Positions 27,596 through 36,146 of a stretch of 64,000 nucleotides of DNA are shown here, one piece after another. Position numbers and translations under genes: made by a program. Under the pieces are notes generated by a model. It saw only the letters and a program-made list of their open reading frames with translations. It had not been told where the DNA came from and searched no databases. How positions within the stretch are numbered: position 1 is the first letter of the stretch; each line of letters starts with the position of its first letter. Origin of the DNA: Ecytonucleospora hepatopenaei (lineage: Eukaryota; Microsporidia; Enterocytozoonidae); NCBI GenBank assembly GCA_026692725.1, contig JAPMUG010000001.1, positions 620,001-684,000 on the forward strand, written 5' to 3'.

Positions 27596-28714
27596 ATGTT
27601 TAAATCTCTTAATAGAAAAGACAAATCTTTTTATTTAACTGTTGCAAACATAATTAAAAAGATAAACACAAATCAGTCTACATTAAAGAAGGAAATATAT
27701 GGTTTACAGAATTCAAACAGATATTATGGTATTTTACACAATATTTTGTTGAATTACAACTTACTAAAGACAATAAATAAGAAAAGCGATTTTATGAGAA
27801 ATGTTCCGCTTGGCTGTGTGGTAATTAGTGAAGTGTTGAATGGAAATATAAAAAATGCAGAGTATAAAGAAAAATTTTTAAAAGCTAAAGGAAGTAAAGA
27901 ATTAAAAATATTAGAAGATATTGTTTATATTCGTTTAATTGCAGGTATTTCACAAGAAAAAGATTTATCACCTTATTTATATGAAATGACTGAAATCAAA
28001 AATGTATTTAAAATTTTTGGTTTCAAAGATAAAACTAAAAATTCAAGTGTAAAAAAGGATGTTGTTTTGAATTTAGAGGGTAAAGTAAAAATACAATCAT
28101 TTGAATCTTGTTTGCCAATACATTTTTTAAATCCTGAAAAGGGAAGTGTAGTGATTGATGCAACAGCAGCACCAGGCAATAAAACAACACAGTGTTATGA
28201 TGCAATGAATGGAGAAGGAAAGATATTTGCATTCGAAAAGGATTCAAAAAGATGCGAATTATTGAAAAAAATGACAGAAGAATACAAATGTGAAAACATA
28301 ACAATTGAAAACAAAGATTTTTTAGAGGTTGACAGCAATAGCATCAAAGCAGATTATATTGTAGTGGATCCTTCATGTTCAGGTTCTGGAATACATTTTA
28401 ATTATCGCAAAGACAACATGCGTATTAGAAAATTAAAGAATTTTCAATGTATGATTTTAAATCATGCACTCAGTTTTAATCCCAAAAAAGTGGTTTATTC
28501 AACATGTTCAGTACATAACGAAGAAGGCGAAGATGTTGTACAAGAGGCATTGACAAAAAATCCTGATTATGTTTTGGAAAAAATTAGCCTTAAGGGAAAT
28601 GAAAATTACAAAAATGTTGATGATATACAAGACAAAGTAATTCGTATAGAAAAAATTGATGGAATTCAAACAGGATTTTTTGTTGCACTGTTAAAACGTA
28701 AAGATGGGAAGTAA
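27596..28714 (+). CDS. RCM1: 25S/28S rRNA cytosine-C5 methyltransferase, Rcm1/NSUN5
   Basis: 372 residues. SAM-binding motif I VIDATAAPGNKTTQCYDAM is close to the NSUN5 form, and both catalytic cysteines are visible: DPSCSGSGI (motif IV) and VVYSTCSVHNEE (motif VI). The N-terminal half is short. Rcm1 methylates one cytosine in large-subunit rRNA near the peptidyl-transferase centre. The start at 27596 has only an ACC before it (ACCATAAAAATG). Confidence 0.88.
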   Translation: MFKSLNRKDKSFYLTVANIIKKINTNQSTLKKEIYGLQNSNRYYGILHNILLNYNLLKTINKKSDFMRNVPLGCVVISEVLNGNIKNAEYKEKFLKAKGSKELKILEDIVYIRLIAGISQEKDLSPYLYEMTEIKNVFKIFGFKDKTKNSSVKKDVVLNLEGKVKIQSFESCLPIHFLNPEKGSVVIDATAAPGNKTTQCYDAMNGEGKIFAFEKDSKRCELLKKMTEEYKCENITIENKDFLEVDSNSIKADYIVVDPSCSGSGIHFNYRKDNMRIRKLKNFQCMILNHALSFNPKKVVYSTCSVHNEEGEDVVQEALTKNPDYVLEKISLKGNENYKNVDDIQDKVIRIEKIDGIQTGFFVALLKRKDGK

Positions 28715-28780
28715 ACTGTTTAAAATTACTCTGAAGAAATTTGAAAATATTATAAACGCAATAATTATATTTAAATAAAA

Positions 28781-29152
28781 TTAGTTTCTTTCTCTATACA
28801 ATATTATTTCCATTTCACTGTAACCATATTCTGTAACATCCATTATTTTAATACCAACTTCAGCTAATTCTGTATTCCATTTATCTATGTATTTTTGAAC
28901 CTTCTTTTTATAGCTAAACCCGGAAAAAAGTGCAAAAAAGGGTATTAAAATACGAATTATACTCATTAAACTCCAGCTATCTCCATCATTCATAATTTTG
29001 TTTAGCTCTGTTATTTTTTTCTCCCATACATTTGCATCAACCCTACCGACAAAAAGTTTAGGCATGGAGGTATAAAATTTATTTTCACGAGTTGATAAAT
29101 CCTTTGGAATTTTTAGTATTTTAATAATTTGTAAATTATTCTCTTTTTTCAT
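28781..29152 (-). CDS. Golgin-A7/ERF4-family palmitoyltransferase accessory protein
   Basis: 123 residues from the ATG at 29152; a frame extension to 29179 would overlap TAF6, but CCCTTTTATG selects the shorter start. Blocks match GOLGA7/Erf4: KLFVGRVDANVWEKKI, a central hydrophobic segment (RILIPFFALFSGF), and YIDKWNTELAEVGIKIMD with the final EIILYRERN (compare ITIYED). These proteins stabilise a DHHC palmitoyltransferase (Erf2/DHHC9) that lipidates Ras-type GTPases at ER/Golgi membranes. A matching DHHC enzyme is expected elsewhere in the genome. Confidence 0.7.
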   Translation of the reverse strand: MKKENNLQIIKILKIPKDLSTRENKFYTSMPKLFVGRVDANVWEKKITELNKIMNDGDSWSLMSIIRILIPFFALFSGFSYKKKVQKYIDKWNTELAEVGIKIMDVTEYGYSEMEIILYRERN

Positions 29153-29156
29153 AAAA

Positions 29157-29159
29157 GGG
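29157..29159 (-). promoter_or_regulatory. CCC motif between TAF6 stop and ERF4-like start
   Basis: The CCC of CCCTTTTATG sits in the 19-base gap between the TAF6 stop (29172-29174) and the ERF4-like ATG (29150-29152). If it is a promoter or initiator, the rest of the promoter must lie inside TAF6 coding sequence. Confidence 0.5.
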
Positions 29160-29171
29160 TGAAAATTCTTT

Positions 29172-30233
29172 TCATTCACATCCGTATATTTTCATAAAGT
29201 TTATACTTTCTGATTTTACACCATCATCTTCTATTTTTTCAATGTCAGCCTTTAAATGTCCCGTGATAATATCCTTAGACAGCATACAAAGGCATTTAAA
29301 GCCATAAATGCGGCTTTCTACTGTTTTGCTTTCATCCAACCAATTGTTTTTTAATGTGTTGACAATTCGAGGAGCTAATGTTACGTATTTACCACTATAA
29401 TTATCAAAAATGTGCTTAATAACATCAGATGCTAACTCTCTTACTTCATTTGTAAATGATTTTCCAATAACACATGTTAAAAGAGATGGTAATATTTCAT
29501 GTAAATACGGATCTAAAAATAAAAATTTGTTTTTTAACATTGCATAATACATGGAGCATATAATTTTCACTTTATCATTTTTCTTTACATTGTTCTTAAG
29601 CTCAGAATTAAATTGATGGATAAAATAAGGCACAAGCTGTTGGATTCCTGTCTCATTTTCTAAGCAATCCATTGAAATTGCTGGATCTGTGTCCATTACC
29701 TGCAAAATTTTTTCAAAATACACATTTAATTCTTTTGTTAATCTGTGTTTAATCTGTTTTTTAATAATCATTTCGTCTTGTGTGGCTGAAATATGATCGA
29801 GTGAAATTTGTTGTTTTTCCGACATAATTGGATTTTGCTGTATTGGTGGCTGAACACCTTCAATTACAAGCCAGTGACTTTGTATGTATGGTTTTAAAGG
29901 AATTTTCGGTAAAGGACGTTCTAAAAATTCTTCTAAGTCAATTTCTTCATCTGGCACAAAATATGTTGAACTTGGAAGTCCTTTAAACATCAATATATCC
30001 TGTGATTCATATCCAAAAAACGGATCTATGTTCCTGGAAACAAGTGCATTGTTTATATCCGTCGTGTTCAATTTTGTTCTGTATGATGCATGCATAAATT
30101 TAGCAGCTTCCTGGCATACTTCTTTAATTCTGTACTCAAGATCCTGACTTAATACACGATAACTATCATCTTCAATGGATTCTAAACCTTTTGAAGATGC
30201 ATAATTTTTAATGGTTTCTTTTGAAAAAAACAT
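29172..30233 (-). CDS. TAF6: TFIID subunit TAF6
   Basis: 353 residues. The N-terminal histone fold (about 1-75) has the TAF6 pattern IKNYASSKGLESIEDD, QEAAKFMHASYRTKL and DINNALVSRNIDPFFGY. A conserved linker with YIQSHWLVIEGVQPPIQQNP follows, then a HEAT-repeat C-terminal domain (about 160-353). TAF6 pairs with TAF9 in TFIID (and SAGA). TAF1 and a TAF12-like protein are also in this window. The start at 30233 follows TCCTTATG. Confidence 0.93.
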   Translation of the reverse strand: MFFSKETIKNYASSKGLESIEDDSYRVLSQDLEYRIKEVCQEAAKFMHASYRTKLNTTDINNALVSRNIDPFFGYESQDILMFKGLPSSTYFVPDEEIDLEEFLERPLPKIPLKPYIQSHWLVIEGVQPPIQQNPIMSEKQQISLDHISATQDEMIIKKQIKHRLTKELNVYFEKILQVMDTDPAISMDCLENETGIQQLVPYFIHQFNSELKNNVKKNDKVKIICSMYYAMLKNKFLFLDPYLHEILPSLLTCVIGKSFTNEVRELASDVIKHIFDNYSGKYVTLAPRIVNTLKNNWLDESKTVESRIYGFKCLCMLSKDIITGHLKADIEKIEDDGVKSESINFMKIYGCE

Positions 30234-30346
30234 AAGGATAAAGTAAAATTTTATTTATTCATGTTTGATATTAACTTAACATTTATGTTGCATAATAAAA
30301 CCATAATAACAATGCATTAAAAGCAATTTATAATTCAAACATAAAG

Positions 30347-30910
30347 TCAAGAAGATTCTGCCTTTATCTTAGTTACTTCTCCGCTAAAAAAACCTTCAAA
30401 AACTTTTTCTAATTTTAAAACCATTCTTGGTCCTATTTCCTCCTTGTTATCAAGTCTAAAATGAGAAATATGAAGGTTATTTGTTTCTTTAAACATTACA
30501 ATGGCTCTTTCTTTCTTTTCTGAATTTGACACAAACAATCTCTTTAATGCATTCTTAAACTTCTCATCCATATCTCCCTCTAATATTAGCTCAAATCCAC
30601 TGTTGCAGCAGTAATTTTGAACCGTAGACATGTCAAAAACGCTGTGTGCCGTTGTTATTTCAAATTTATATGACACTTCTTGTGTGGCAAACCATATTCT
30701 GTTAAATCTCTTGGTAATGTCAAAATAAATACATTTTGTACACTCTTCTGACTCTATCAGTTTTAATAAAGCATTCCTATCTTTTTTAAAGTTAAAGGCT
30801 GGCTCTATTTTTACCTCAAACATTTTTCCAAAATCTTTTGCACAGTTTAAAATTGAACAGTCTATCTTTTTAGAATAAACTAGAAGTACTTCTGACTCTA
30901 TTTCACCCAT
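30347..30910 (-). CDS. BRX1: Brix-domain ribosome biogenesis protein, probably Brx1
   Basis: 187 residues, essentially one Brix domain. The terminal EEIGPRMVLKLEKVFEGFFSG and the internal CIYFDITKRFNRIWFATQ fit the family, and the IGPR(M/F)V...(I/V)F(E/D)G block is closest to Brx1. Brx1 acts in early 60S assembly. It is shorter than yeast Brx1 (291) because flanking tails are missing. Imp4, Rpf1 or Ssf1 are the alternatives. It is divergent from ORC2 with 23 bases between the starts and no clear CCC motif. Confidence 0.62.
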   Translation of the reverse strand: MGEIESEVLLVYSKKIDCSILNCAKDFGKMFEVKIEPAFNFKKDRNALLKLIESEECTKCIYFDITKRFNRIWFATQEVSYKFEITTAHSVFDMSTVQNYCCNSGFELILEGDMDEKFKNALKRLFVSNSEKKERAIVMFKETNNLHISHFRLDNKEEIGPRMVLKLEKVFEGFFSGEVTKIKAESS

Positions 30911-30933
30911 ATCGTAAAAATTTAAAATTTTTT

Positions 30934-31671
30934 ATGAAAAATTATCAAGACTTTCACCTTAAATGCAAAGATGAATATAATATATTATTAAGCGAATTTA
31001 ATTTATTTTTTTACGGATATGGATGCAAACAAAAAATGCTTATTTTACTTTTTCCTAATGCTCTTTTAATAAATTGCAATTTTCAAACATTAAATGATTT
31101 AATGCAAGAACTTCAACTACAAGGAGAAACAACATGTAAAAACATATTGGAATTTGATGAAGAGTTGTATAAAAATAATAAAACACGTATAATTATTTGC
31201 ATTAATTTTAATTTTAGTTGGGTTGAATTAAAAAATCTTAAAGCCATACGCATAGTAGGCACTTTGGAAAATATAGACTTTTCTTTTACTCAAACAGATA
31301 TCGAGAATTTTAATTTTATTTTCAGGGAGTTGACAACATATGAAAATTATACTGACGAAACGTTGGGAATAGATCTGTACGCTAACAAAGTTTCTAGTGT
31401 TCTGCAAATTTTAAACGTCGTTCCAAAAAAATCACAGCTTGTTTTTTGTATTTTGCTCAAAAAAGGAGATTGTTTTTTAAACACACTGTATGAAAAAATT
31501 AAGAAAAAGCTTATGCTCACAAAAAAACAGATTATTTTGGATTTATTACATGAGTTTGTTGATCATGGAATTGTTAAAGTAACAAACAACAGTCTGTTTG
31601 AGATAAAATTAAATCAAAGTGAGAAAAAAAAACTGTTATCTTCTGATGAAGTTATAAACATTTTAAAATGA
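30934..31671 (+). CDS. ORC2: Origin recognition complex subunit 2 (short form)
   Basis: 245 residues against roughly 570-620 in yeast and human. The N-terminal block EFNLFFYGYGCKQKMLI matches the Orc2 AAA-like signature (FNLLFYGYGSKR.LL). A core of alternating strands and helices follows, and the C-terminal 80 residues look like a winged helix. The disordered N terminus usual in Orc2 is absent. It would act in origin binding with ORC1-5. With SLD5, RFC5 and POL2, four replication proteins are encoded in this window. Confidence 0.78.
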   Translation: MKNYQDFHLKCKDEYNILLSEFNLFFYGYGCKQKMLILLFPNALLINCNFQTLNDLMQELQLQGETTCKNILEFDEELYKNNKTRIIICINFNFSWVELKNLKAIRIVGTLENIDFSFTQTDIENFNFIFRELTTYENYTDETLGIDLYANKVSSVLQILNVVPKKSQLVFCILLKKGDCFLNTLYEKIKKKLMLTKKQIILDLLHEFVDHGIVKVTNNSLFEIKLNQSEKKKLLSSDEVINILK

Positions 31672-31889
31672 AATTAAATAAATTAAAAAACTTTTTAGTT
31701 TAAGAAAAAAACATGGAATTTAACACAGTTCAAAATGTTTTTTATAAAAAACTCAAAATTTTTATCAAAAACTATAAGGTAAATGGTATTTTTTATATAA
31801 CAAAACTATTATTTGTAAAATACTCTTAAAAAGATTTATAACTTATAAACTATTTTAAAATATTTTGATTTATAACATATAAAACGTTT

Positions 31890-32321
31890 TTAGTAAAAAA
31901 ATTTAATATACAGATAAATAATTTCAAAAATGACTACAAATCCAATGGCAACTAAAACTTCGTCTATACGATGATGTTGGAAATAAACACGACTAATTGT
32001 GCCTACACAGCATAAAAACATAACTGTTTTATACGGAAACAATGTCAAATATTTGACATAAAACATTGCATGACTACTCGGAAAAGAGTAGTGGGTTTTT
32101 AAAAAAGTTAATTTATCTGGAATGCTCCATTCTTCAAATTTAAAGTTTTTTGTTCTTCTTTGTCTGACAAATAGTCTTTTCAAAATCATGGAAAGTAAAT
32201 AATTTGCAGATATTTTTGCAAGAACTTTTATATGATTAAAACTATACGTAGATGCGATGACATGATATAAAATAAAGGCAAAAGGAAGTGCGCTAAAAAA
32301 CTTATCTATATATTTCTTCAT
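31890..32321 (-). CDS. PAP2-family membrane lipid phosphatase
   Basis: 143 residues, hydrophobic, with three or four membrane segments. The three PAP2 motifs are visible: K48...R55 (KRLFVRQRR, where the usual Pro after Arg is Arg), PSSHA (81-85) and SRVYFQHHRIDE (110-121). It resembles the dolichyl-diphosphatase type (Cax4/DOLPP1), which recycles dolichyl pyrophosphate in the ER; substrate assignment is an inference. The protein is shorter than yeast Cax4 (239). CCCTTTATG precedes the start, and its divergent neighbour at 32367 has the identical CCCTTTATG. Confidence 0.75.
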   Translation of the reverse strand: MKKYIDKFFSALPFAFILYHVIASTYSFNHIKVLAKISANYLLSMILKRLFVRQRRTKNFKFEEWSIPDKLTFLKTHYSFPSSHAMFYVKYLTLFPYKTVMFLCCVGTISRVYFQHHRIDEVLVAIGFVVIFEIIYLYIKFFY

Positions 32322-32360
32322 AAAGGGACTTTTATAAAAATATTTCTTTCTAACAAAACA

Positions 32361-32363
32361 CCC
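32361..32363 (+). promoter_or_regulatory. CCC motif, + side of a mirrored divergent pair
   Basis: CCCTTTATG occurs on both strands of the 45-base spacer between the PAP2 gene (minus) and the membrane protein at 32367 (plus). The spacing from CCC to ATG is identical on both sides. Confidence 0.5.
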
Positions 32364-32366
32364 TTT

Positions 32367-33263
32367 ATGTTAATTTTAGGCTTAAAAAAGGTTTATTCTT
32401 TTATATATAGCAGAAAAACACAATTTAAACTTTTAAATCTTATTGTTGCAACGTGTCTTTTATTTCCCATCAAAAACACCTTAAATTTTATGTGGCAAGA
32501 AACCTTATATAACTTGTTAGAGCATAGAGAATTGGATAAAATTAACGAAAAAATTACATTTGGAGGTAAGTCAAAAGAAGACACAATTTTGATAGTATAT
32601 GAAGATGTTAAATACATTTGTGATAACCTAAAAAGACTTGATGTTCAAACAAAGGGTATAGAAGTGACTTCAACGGATATTGAAGGAAATTATTTTTTAA
32701 AAATTTATTTAAAAAAATCAAGTAATACAATATATGTTTCTAATCCACTCGATTTTTCTGTAAATTCAGAAATTCACACTCTTGCAAGAAAAATGTTTGG
32801 CATAAAGCATAATTTAACTTTTTACAAAATATTTGATGGATGGTGGCTAAGGAATAGTAGATGGAGAAACGTTGTTACACTAGAATTTCATAAAGATAGT
32901 ATTGATGAATTTATTTGGTTTGTAAGACATATAAACAATTTAACATCACATTATTATGGCATATATTTTTATACACCTTATAAAGATCAATGTATTAAGG
33001 GTGATATTGCAAGTCTTTTTGTTATTTCGGTGATATTATTAACCTTGTTTGAAGCAAATTTAATAAAAGCAAAACCACATATAATATTTACAACATTTAT
33101 AATGTATAAAATGTGTCCTTTAACAGCCTTAATAGCAAATGATGAGAATGGTGCTTTAAATGCATTTATGTTTTTAGCAATTAATAACAAATTTGCACAT
33201 GTGTATTGCCTAATATGTTACATCAAGATTCTGACAAAAACAATAAAAAATTATAAAAAATAA
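32367..33263 (+). CDS. Unrecognised membrane protein (298 aa)
   Basis: Not recognised. There is an N-terminal hydrophobic segment (LNLIVATCLLFPIKNTLNF), then about 170 hydrophilic residues probably on one side of a membrane, then two or three hydrophobic segments (SLFVISVILLTLFEANL, IIFTTFIMYKMC, AHVYCLICYIKIL). The layout recalls ER proteins with a large luminal domain between N- and C-terminal anchors, such as GPI-transamidase subunits, but I see no diagnostic residues and make no assignment. The start is supported by CCCTTTATG. The stop codon abuts the tRNA-Pro terminator on the opposite strand. Confidence 0.75.
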   Translation: MLILGLKKVYSFIYSRKTQFKLLNLIVATCLLFPIKNTLNFMWQETLYNLLEHRELDKINEKITFGGKSKEDTILIVYEDVKYICDNLKRLDVQTKGIEVTSTDIEGNYFLKIYLKKSSNTIYVSNPLDFSVNSEIHTLARKMFGIKHNLTFYKIFDGWWLRNSRWRNVVTLEFHKDSIDEFIWFVRHINNLTSHYYGIYFYTPYKDQCIKGDIASLFVISVILLTLFEANLIKAKPHIIFTTFIMYKMCPLTALIANDENGALNAFMFLAINNKFAHVYCLICYIKILTKTIKNYKK

Positions 33264-33266
33264 AAA
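33262..33266 (-). terminator. RNA polymerase III T5 terminator of tRNA-Pro
   Basis: TTTTT on the minus strand directly after the tRNA 3' end. Its first two positions on the plus strand (33262-33263) are also the last two bases of the opposing gene's TAA stop codon. Confidence 0.7.
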
Positions 33267-33338
33267 GACCCCGACCGGGGATCGAACCCGGGACCTTTCG
33301 GACCCAAACCGAATACTATACCACTAAGCCATCAGGGC
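33267..33338 (-). tRNA. tRNA-Pro (anticodon TGG)
   Basis: A 72-base cloverleaf on the minus strand. The acceptor GCCCTGA pairs with TCGGGGT (with G-T pairs), discriminator C. The anticodon stem TTCGG/CCGAA encloses loop TTTGGGT, so the anticodon is TGG, which reads proline codons. The T arm contains CCCGGGTTCGATCCCCGG. The internal A box (TGGCTTAGTGG) and B box (GGTTCGATCC) are intact. There is no intron and no encoded CCA. It is the only tRNA I find in the window. Confidence 0.95.
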
Positions 33339-33376
33339 GTATTTATTAATAAGGAATAGTATATAAATAAAGTTTA

Positions 33377-34432
33377 TTAGCAATTGATTAGTTTCTTATG
33401 AATTAAATTCATTATTGCTGCAACATATGCTTCAATATGGAAAAGAGGTTTGCTTCCCATTTTTAATCTTTCAAAAAATTTAAGAGCTAATTCTAAAAGC
33501 TTCTCATCATTTATTTCCTTCATGCAGTATTGATGTAAACGTAAAAACAGCAATTTGGAATCAACATTAGTCATTAGAACTTCATAAAGCATGTTTCTAA
33601 TTTTCTCCATATTTTCTACCAGAGGATGCTTAATTAGAGAAACTATGCTTGATATTGTTTGTTCCCAACTAAGAGAAAATGTGCCAAGGTCCATTTTTTT
33701 AATTTTTACAGAATCTTCATTTTTGGATAAAATAGAATACAGCTCAAACAATTCTATTGCCCTCTTGCAATCTCCTTGTGCATTTTTTGCAATATCTATG
33801 AGTGTTTTTTTATTACAAGAATAATCACTTCGTATGCCAATTTTTGAAAGAATTTGAACAATTTCACTGTCAAAAAACTTTCTACATTGTAAAAATAAAC
33901 ATCGGCTTTTTATTGATTCAATCATTTGACTTATTTCAGAACTAATCATAAAAATTCTAAAATGATCTACATACTCTTCCATTGTTATCCTAAGCGCTGC
34001 TTGCGCATCCCTTGTCAAATTCTCAGCTTGTTCAATTATAATGGTTTTAATTTTGTATGTTCTCTTGTCAAAAAAGCTGCTTATTTGTTTAGTTTCTGCA
34101 AATGTTTTGATTATGTGCTGTACAACTATCCTGTCTTTATATTTATAAATACTTGGGTTTATTAAAATGATTTCTTCACTTTGTAAATAGCTTATTTCAA
34201 CTGTTGAAGAAGTAATTTGCAATTCCTGTGTGATTTTTTTAAACACAGGTGTGTAACCATAAAGTTTTTGCAGAAAGGCAAACAGTATCGTTCTTTTATT
34301 TGAGCCATTAGGTCCATGTATTATAATGTTAGGAACATTTTTAATAGTAAAAGAATCTAAAATAGTCACAATTTCAGAATGTGAAATAATTTCTTCAAAA
34401 TTTCTCGGTTTGTAATTTTCAGACCAAAGCAT
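33377..34432 (-). CDS. RFC5: Replication factor C small subunit Rfc5
   Basis: 351 residues, as in yeast Rfc5 (354). The N terminus LWSENYKPRNFEEI, HGPNGSNKR at the P-loop (40-47), DAQAALRITMEEY and IKSRCLFLQC match the RFC clamp-loader family and specifically Rfc5. The P-loop lacks the usual GK(S/T): it reads GPNGSNKR, while yeast Rfc5 has GPNGTGKK, so the degeneracy is stronger here. The Walker B position is IIEQAEN, also non-catalytic in Rfc5 orthologues. It loads PCNA for polymerases. TTCCTAATG precedes the start. Confidence 0.92.
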   Translation of the reverse strand: MLWSENYKPRNFEEIISHSEIVTILDSFTIKNVPNIIIHGPNGSNKRTILFAFLQKLYGYTPVFKKITQELQITSSTVEISYLQSEEIILINPSIYKYKDRIVVQHIIKTFAETKQISSFFDKRTYKIKTIIIEQAENLTRDAQAALRITMEEYVDHFRIFMISSEISQMIESIKSRCLFLQCRKFFDSEIVQILSKIGIRSDYSCNKKTLIDIAKNAQGDCKRAIELFELYSILSKNEDSVKIKKMDLGTFSLSWEQTISSIVSLIKHPLVENMEKIRNMLYEVLMTNVDSKLLFLRLHQYCMKEINDEKLLELALKFFERLKMGSKPLFHIEAYVAAIMNLIHKKLINC

Positions 34433-34591
34433 TAGGAATAAATAATTTTATTTTTTTAACTGTATGGAAGATTATTTTATTATGTAATATTAAATGTTAA
34501 ATACATATGACATTATATCTAAGCTATACATATAAATTTAATAATAATATAAATATTGTAAATAATTTAAAACATTTGTTTTGAAAAATAA

Positions 34592-35995
34592 ATGTTCAAA
34601 GAAATAAAACCACAATTAACATATAGTCACATTTCAGGGGTAAATGGTCCGCTAGTAATTCTTGAAAACATAAAGTATCTTAAATATTCAGAAATAGTTT
34701 GTCTAACACTTGAAGATGGCTCTGTACGCCAAGGTCAGGTTTTAGAAGTAGATGGAAACAAAGCAGTTGTTCAAGTTTTTGAAGGGACAACTGGAATTGA
34801 CGTAAATAACACACAAGTAACATTTACCGGAGATGTTCTTAAAATGAAAGTAAGCCAAGATATGCTTGGAAGAATTTTCGACGGCAGTGCAAACGTCATT
34901 GACGGAGGACCTGAAATTATTCCTGAAGATTATTTAAGTATAGAAGGGCAGCCAATAAATCCATATTCCCGTACATACCCAAAGGAAATGATACAAACAG
35001 GTATTTCAGCAATTGACACAATGAACAGTATAGCAAGAGGACAAAAAATTCCTATTTTTTCAGGTTCGGGTCTTCCACATAATGAAATTGCTGCTCAAAT
35101 ATGCAAACACGCCGGGTTGGTTAATAAAAAAGATACGGTCGACAAGTCAGACGAAAATTTCTGTATTATTTTTGCTGCAATGGGCGTAAATGTAGAAACA
35201 GCAAAATATTTTAAGGAACAATTTGAAGAAAACGGATCTTTAGAGAGAACAGCGTTTTTCTTGAATTTGGCAAGTGATCCGACAATAGAACGCATAATAA
35301 CACCACGACTGGCACTAACTGCATCTGAATATCTTGCGTATGAAACTGGAAAGCACGTTCTTACAATTATGACCGATTTGAGTTCATATGCCGATGCTTT
35401 AAGGGAAGTTTCTGCGGCCAGAGAAGAGGTTCCAGGACGCCGTGGATACCCGGGATATATGTACACCGACTTAAGTACATTGTACGAAAGAGCAGGAAGA
35501 ATTGATGGTAAAAATGGTTCTATAACTCAAATTCCTATACTCACAATGCCTAATGACGACATCACACACCCTATACCGGATTTGACCGGATATATTACTG
35601 AAGGCCAAATCTTTGTAGACAGGAAACTACACAATGCAGGTATTTATCCACCTATAAATGTGCTGCCTTCGTTAAGTAGATTAATGAAAAGTGCAATTGG
35701 AGAAGGATCAACAAGAAAAGATCATTCGGATGTTTCAAACCAACTTTATGCAAAATATGCCATCGGAAAAGATGCTTTATCAATGAAGTCAGTAATTGGA
35801 GAAGAGAGTTTAAGCGAAGAAGATAAATTGTCGATTGAGTTTTTGCACAGATTTGAAAAAGAATTTGTATCACAGGAAAAAACATCGAACAGGTCAATTT
35901 TTGAAAGTTTGGATAAAGCATGGGATTTATTGCGTATTTTCCCTCGCAAATTCCTTGACAGAATACCTGAGAAAATCTTAAATGAATTTTACTAG
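34592..35995 (+). CDS. VMA2: V-type H+-ATPase subunit B
   Basis: 467 residues (yeast 517). [19 protein letters not shown] at the start, [15 protein letters not shown] in place of a catalytic P-loop (normal for the non-catalytic B subunit), an [19 protein letters not shown] segment, then a [19 protein letters not shown] block. It is the regulatory nucleotide-binding subunit of V1, which acidifies vacuolar or endosomal compartments. No CCC motif precedes it; the upstream 159 bases are AT-rich with nothing recognisable. GC content seems somewhat higher than its neighbours, which fits a conserved, highly expressed gene. Confidence 0.97.
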   Translation: MFKEIKPQLTYSHISGVNGPLVILENIKYLKYSEIVCLTLEDGSVRQGQVLEVDGNKAVVQVFEGTTGIDVNNTQVTFTGDVLKMKVSQDMLGRIFDGSANVIDGGPEIIPEDYLSIEGQPINPYSRTYPKEMIQTGISAIDTMNSIARGQKIPIFSGSGLPHNEIAAQICKHAGLVNKKDTVDKSDENFCIIFAAMGVNVETAKYFKEQFEENGSLERTAFFLNLASDPTIERIITPRLALTASEYLAYETGKHVLTIMTDLSSYADALREVSAAREEVPGRRGYPGYMYTDLSTLYERAGRIDGKNGSITQIPILTMPNDDITHPIPDLTGYITEGQIFVDRKLHNAGIYPPINVLPSLSRLMKSAIGEGSTRKDHSDVSNQLYAKYAIGKDALSMKSVIGEESLSEEDKLSIEFLHRFEKEFVSQEKTSNRSIFESLDKAWDLLRIFPRKFLDRIPEKILNEFY

Positions 35996-36146
35996 AATTT
36001 TGTTGTTATTTTTAGTGATTAAATTTTTTCTAAATAGATTCTTGTATTGAAGAATAAAAGCGTCTCAAAGATGTTTTTAAAATTATCACAACTTTGTACT
36101 TATCATAATGTTATTAAAATAAAAATATAAAAAATTAAACCCTTTT

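Noticed and set aside
31714..31830. 38-codon open frame between ORC2 and the PAP2 gene
   Set aside because: No motif, no CCC element, composition equal to AT-rich spacer; the 218-base gap appears otherwise empty.
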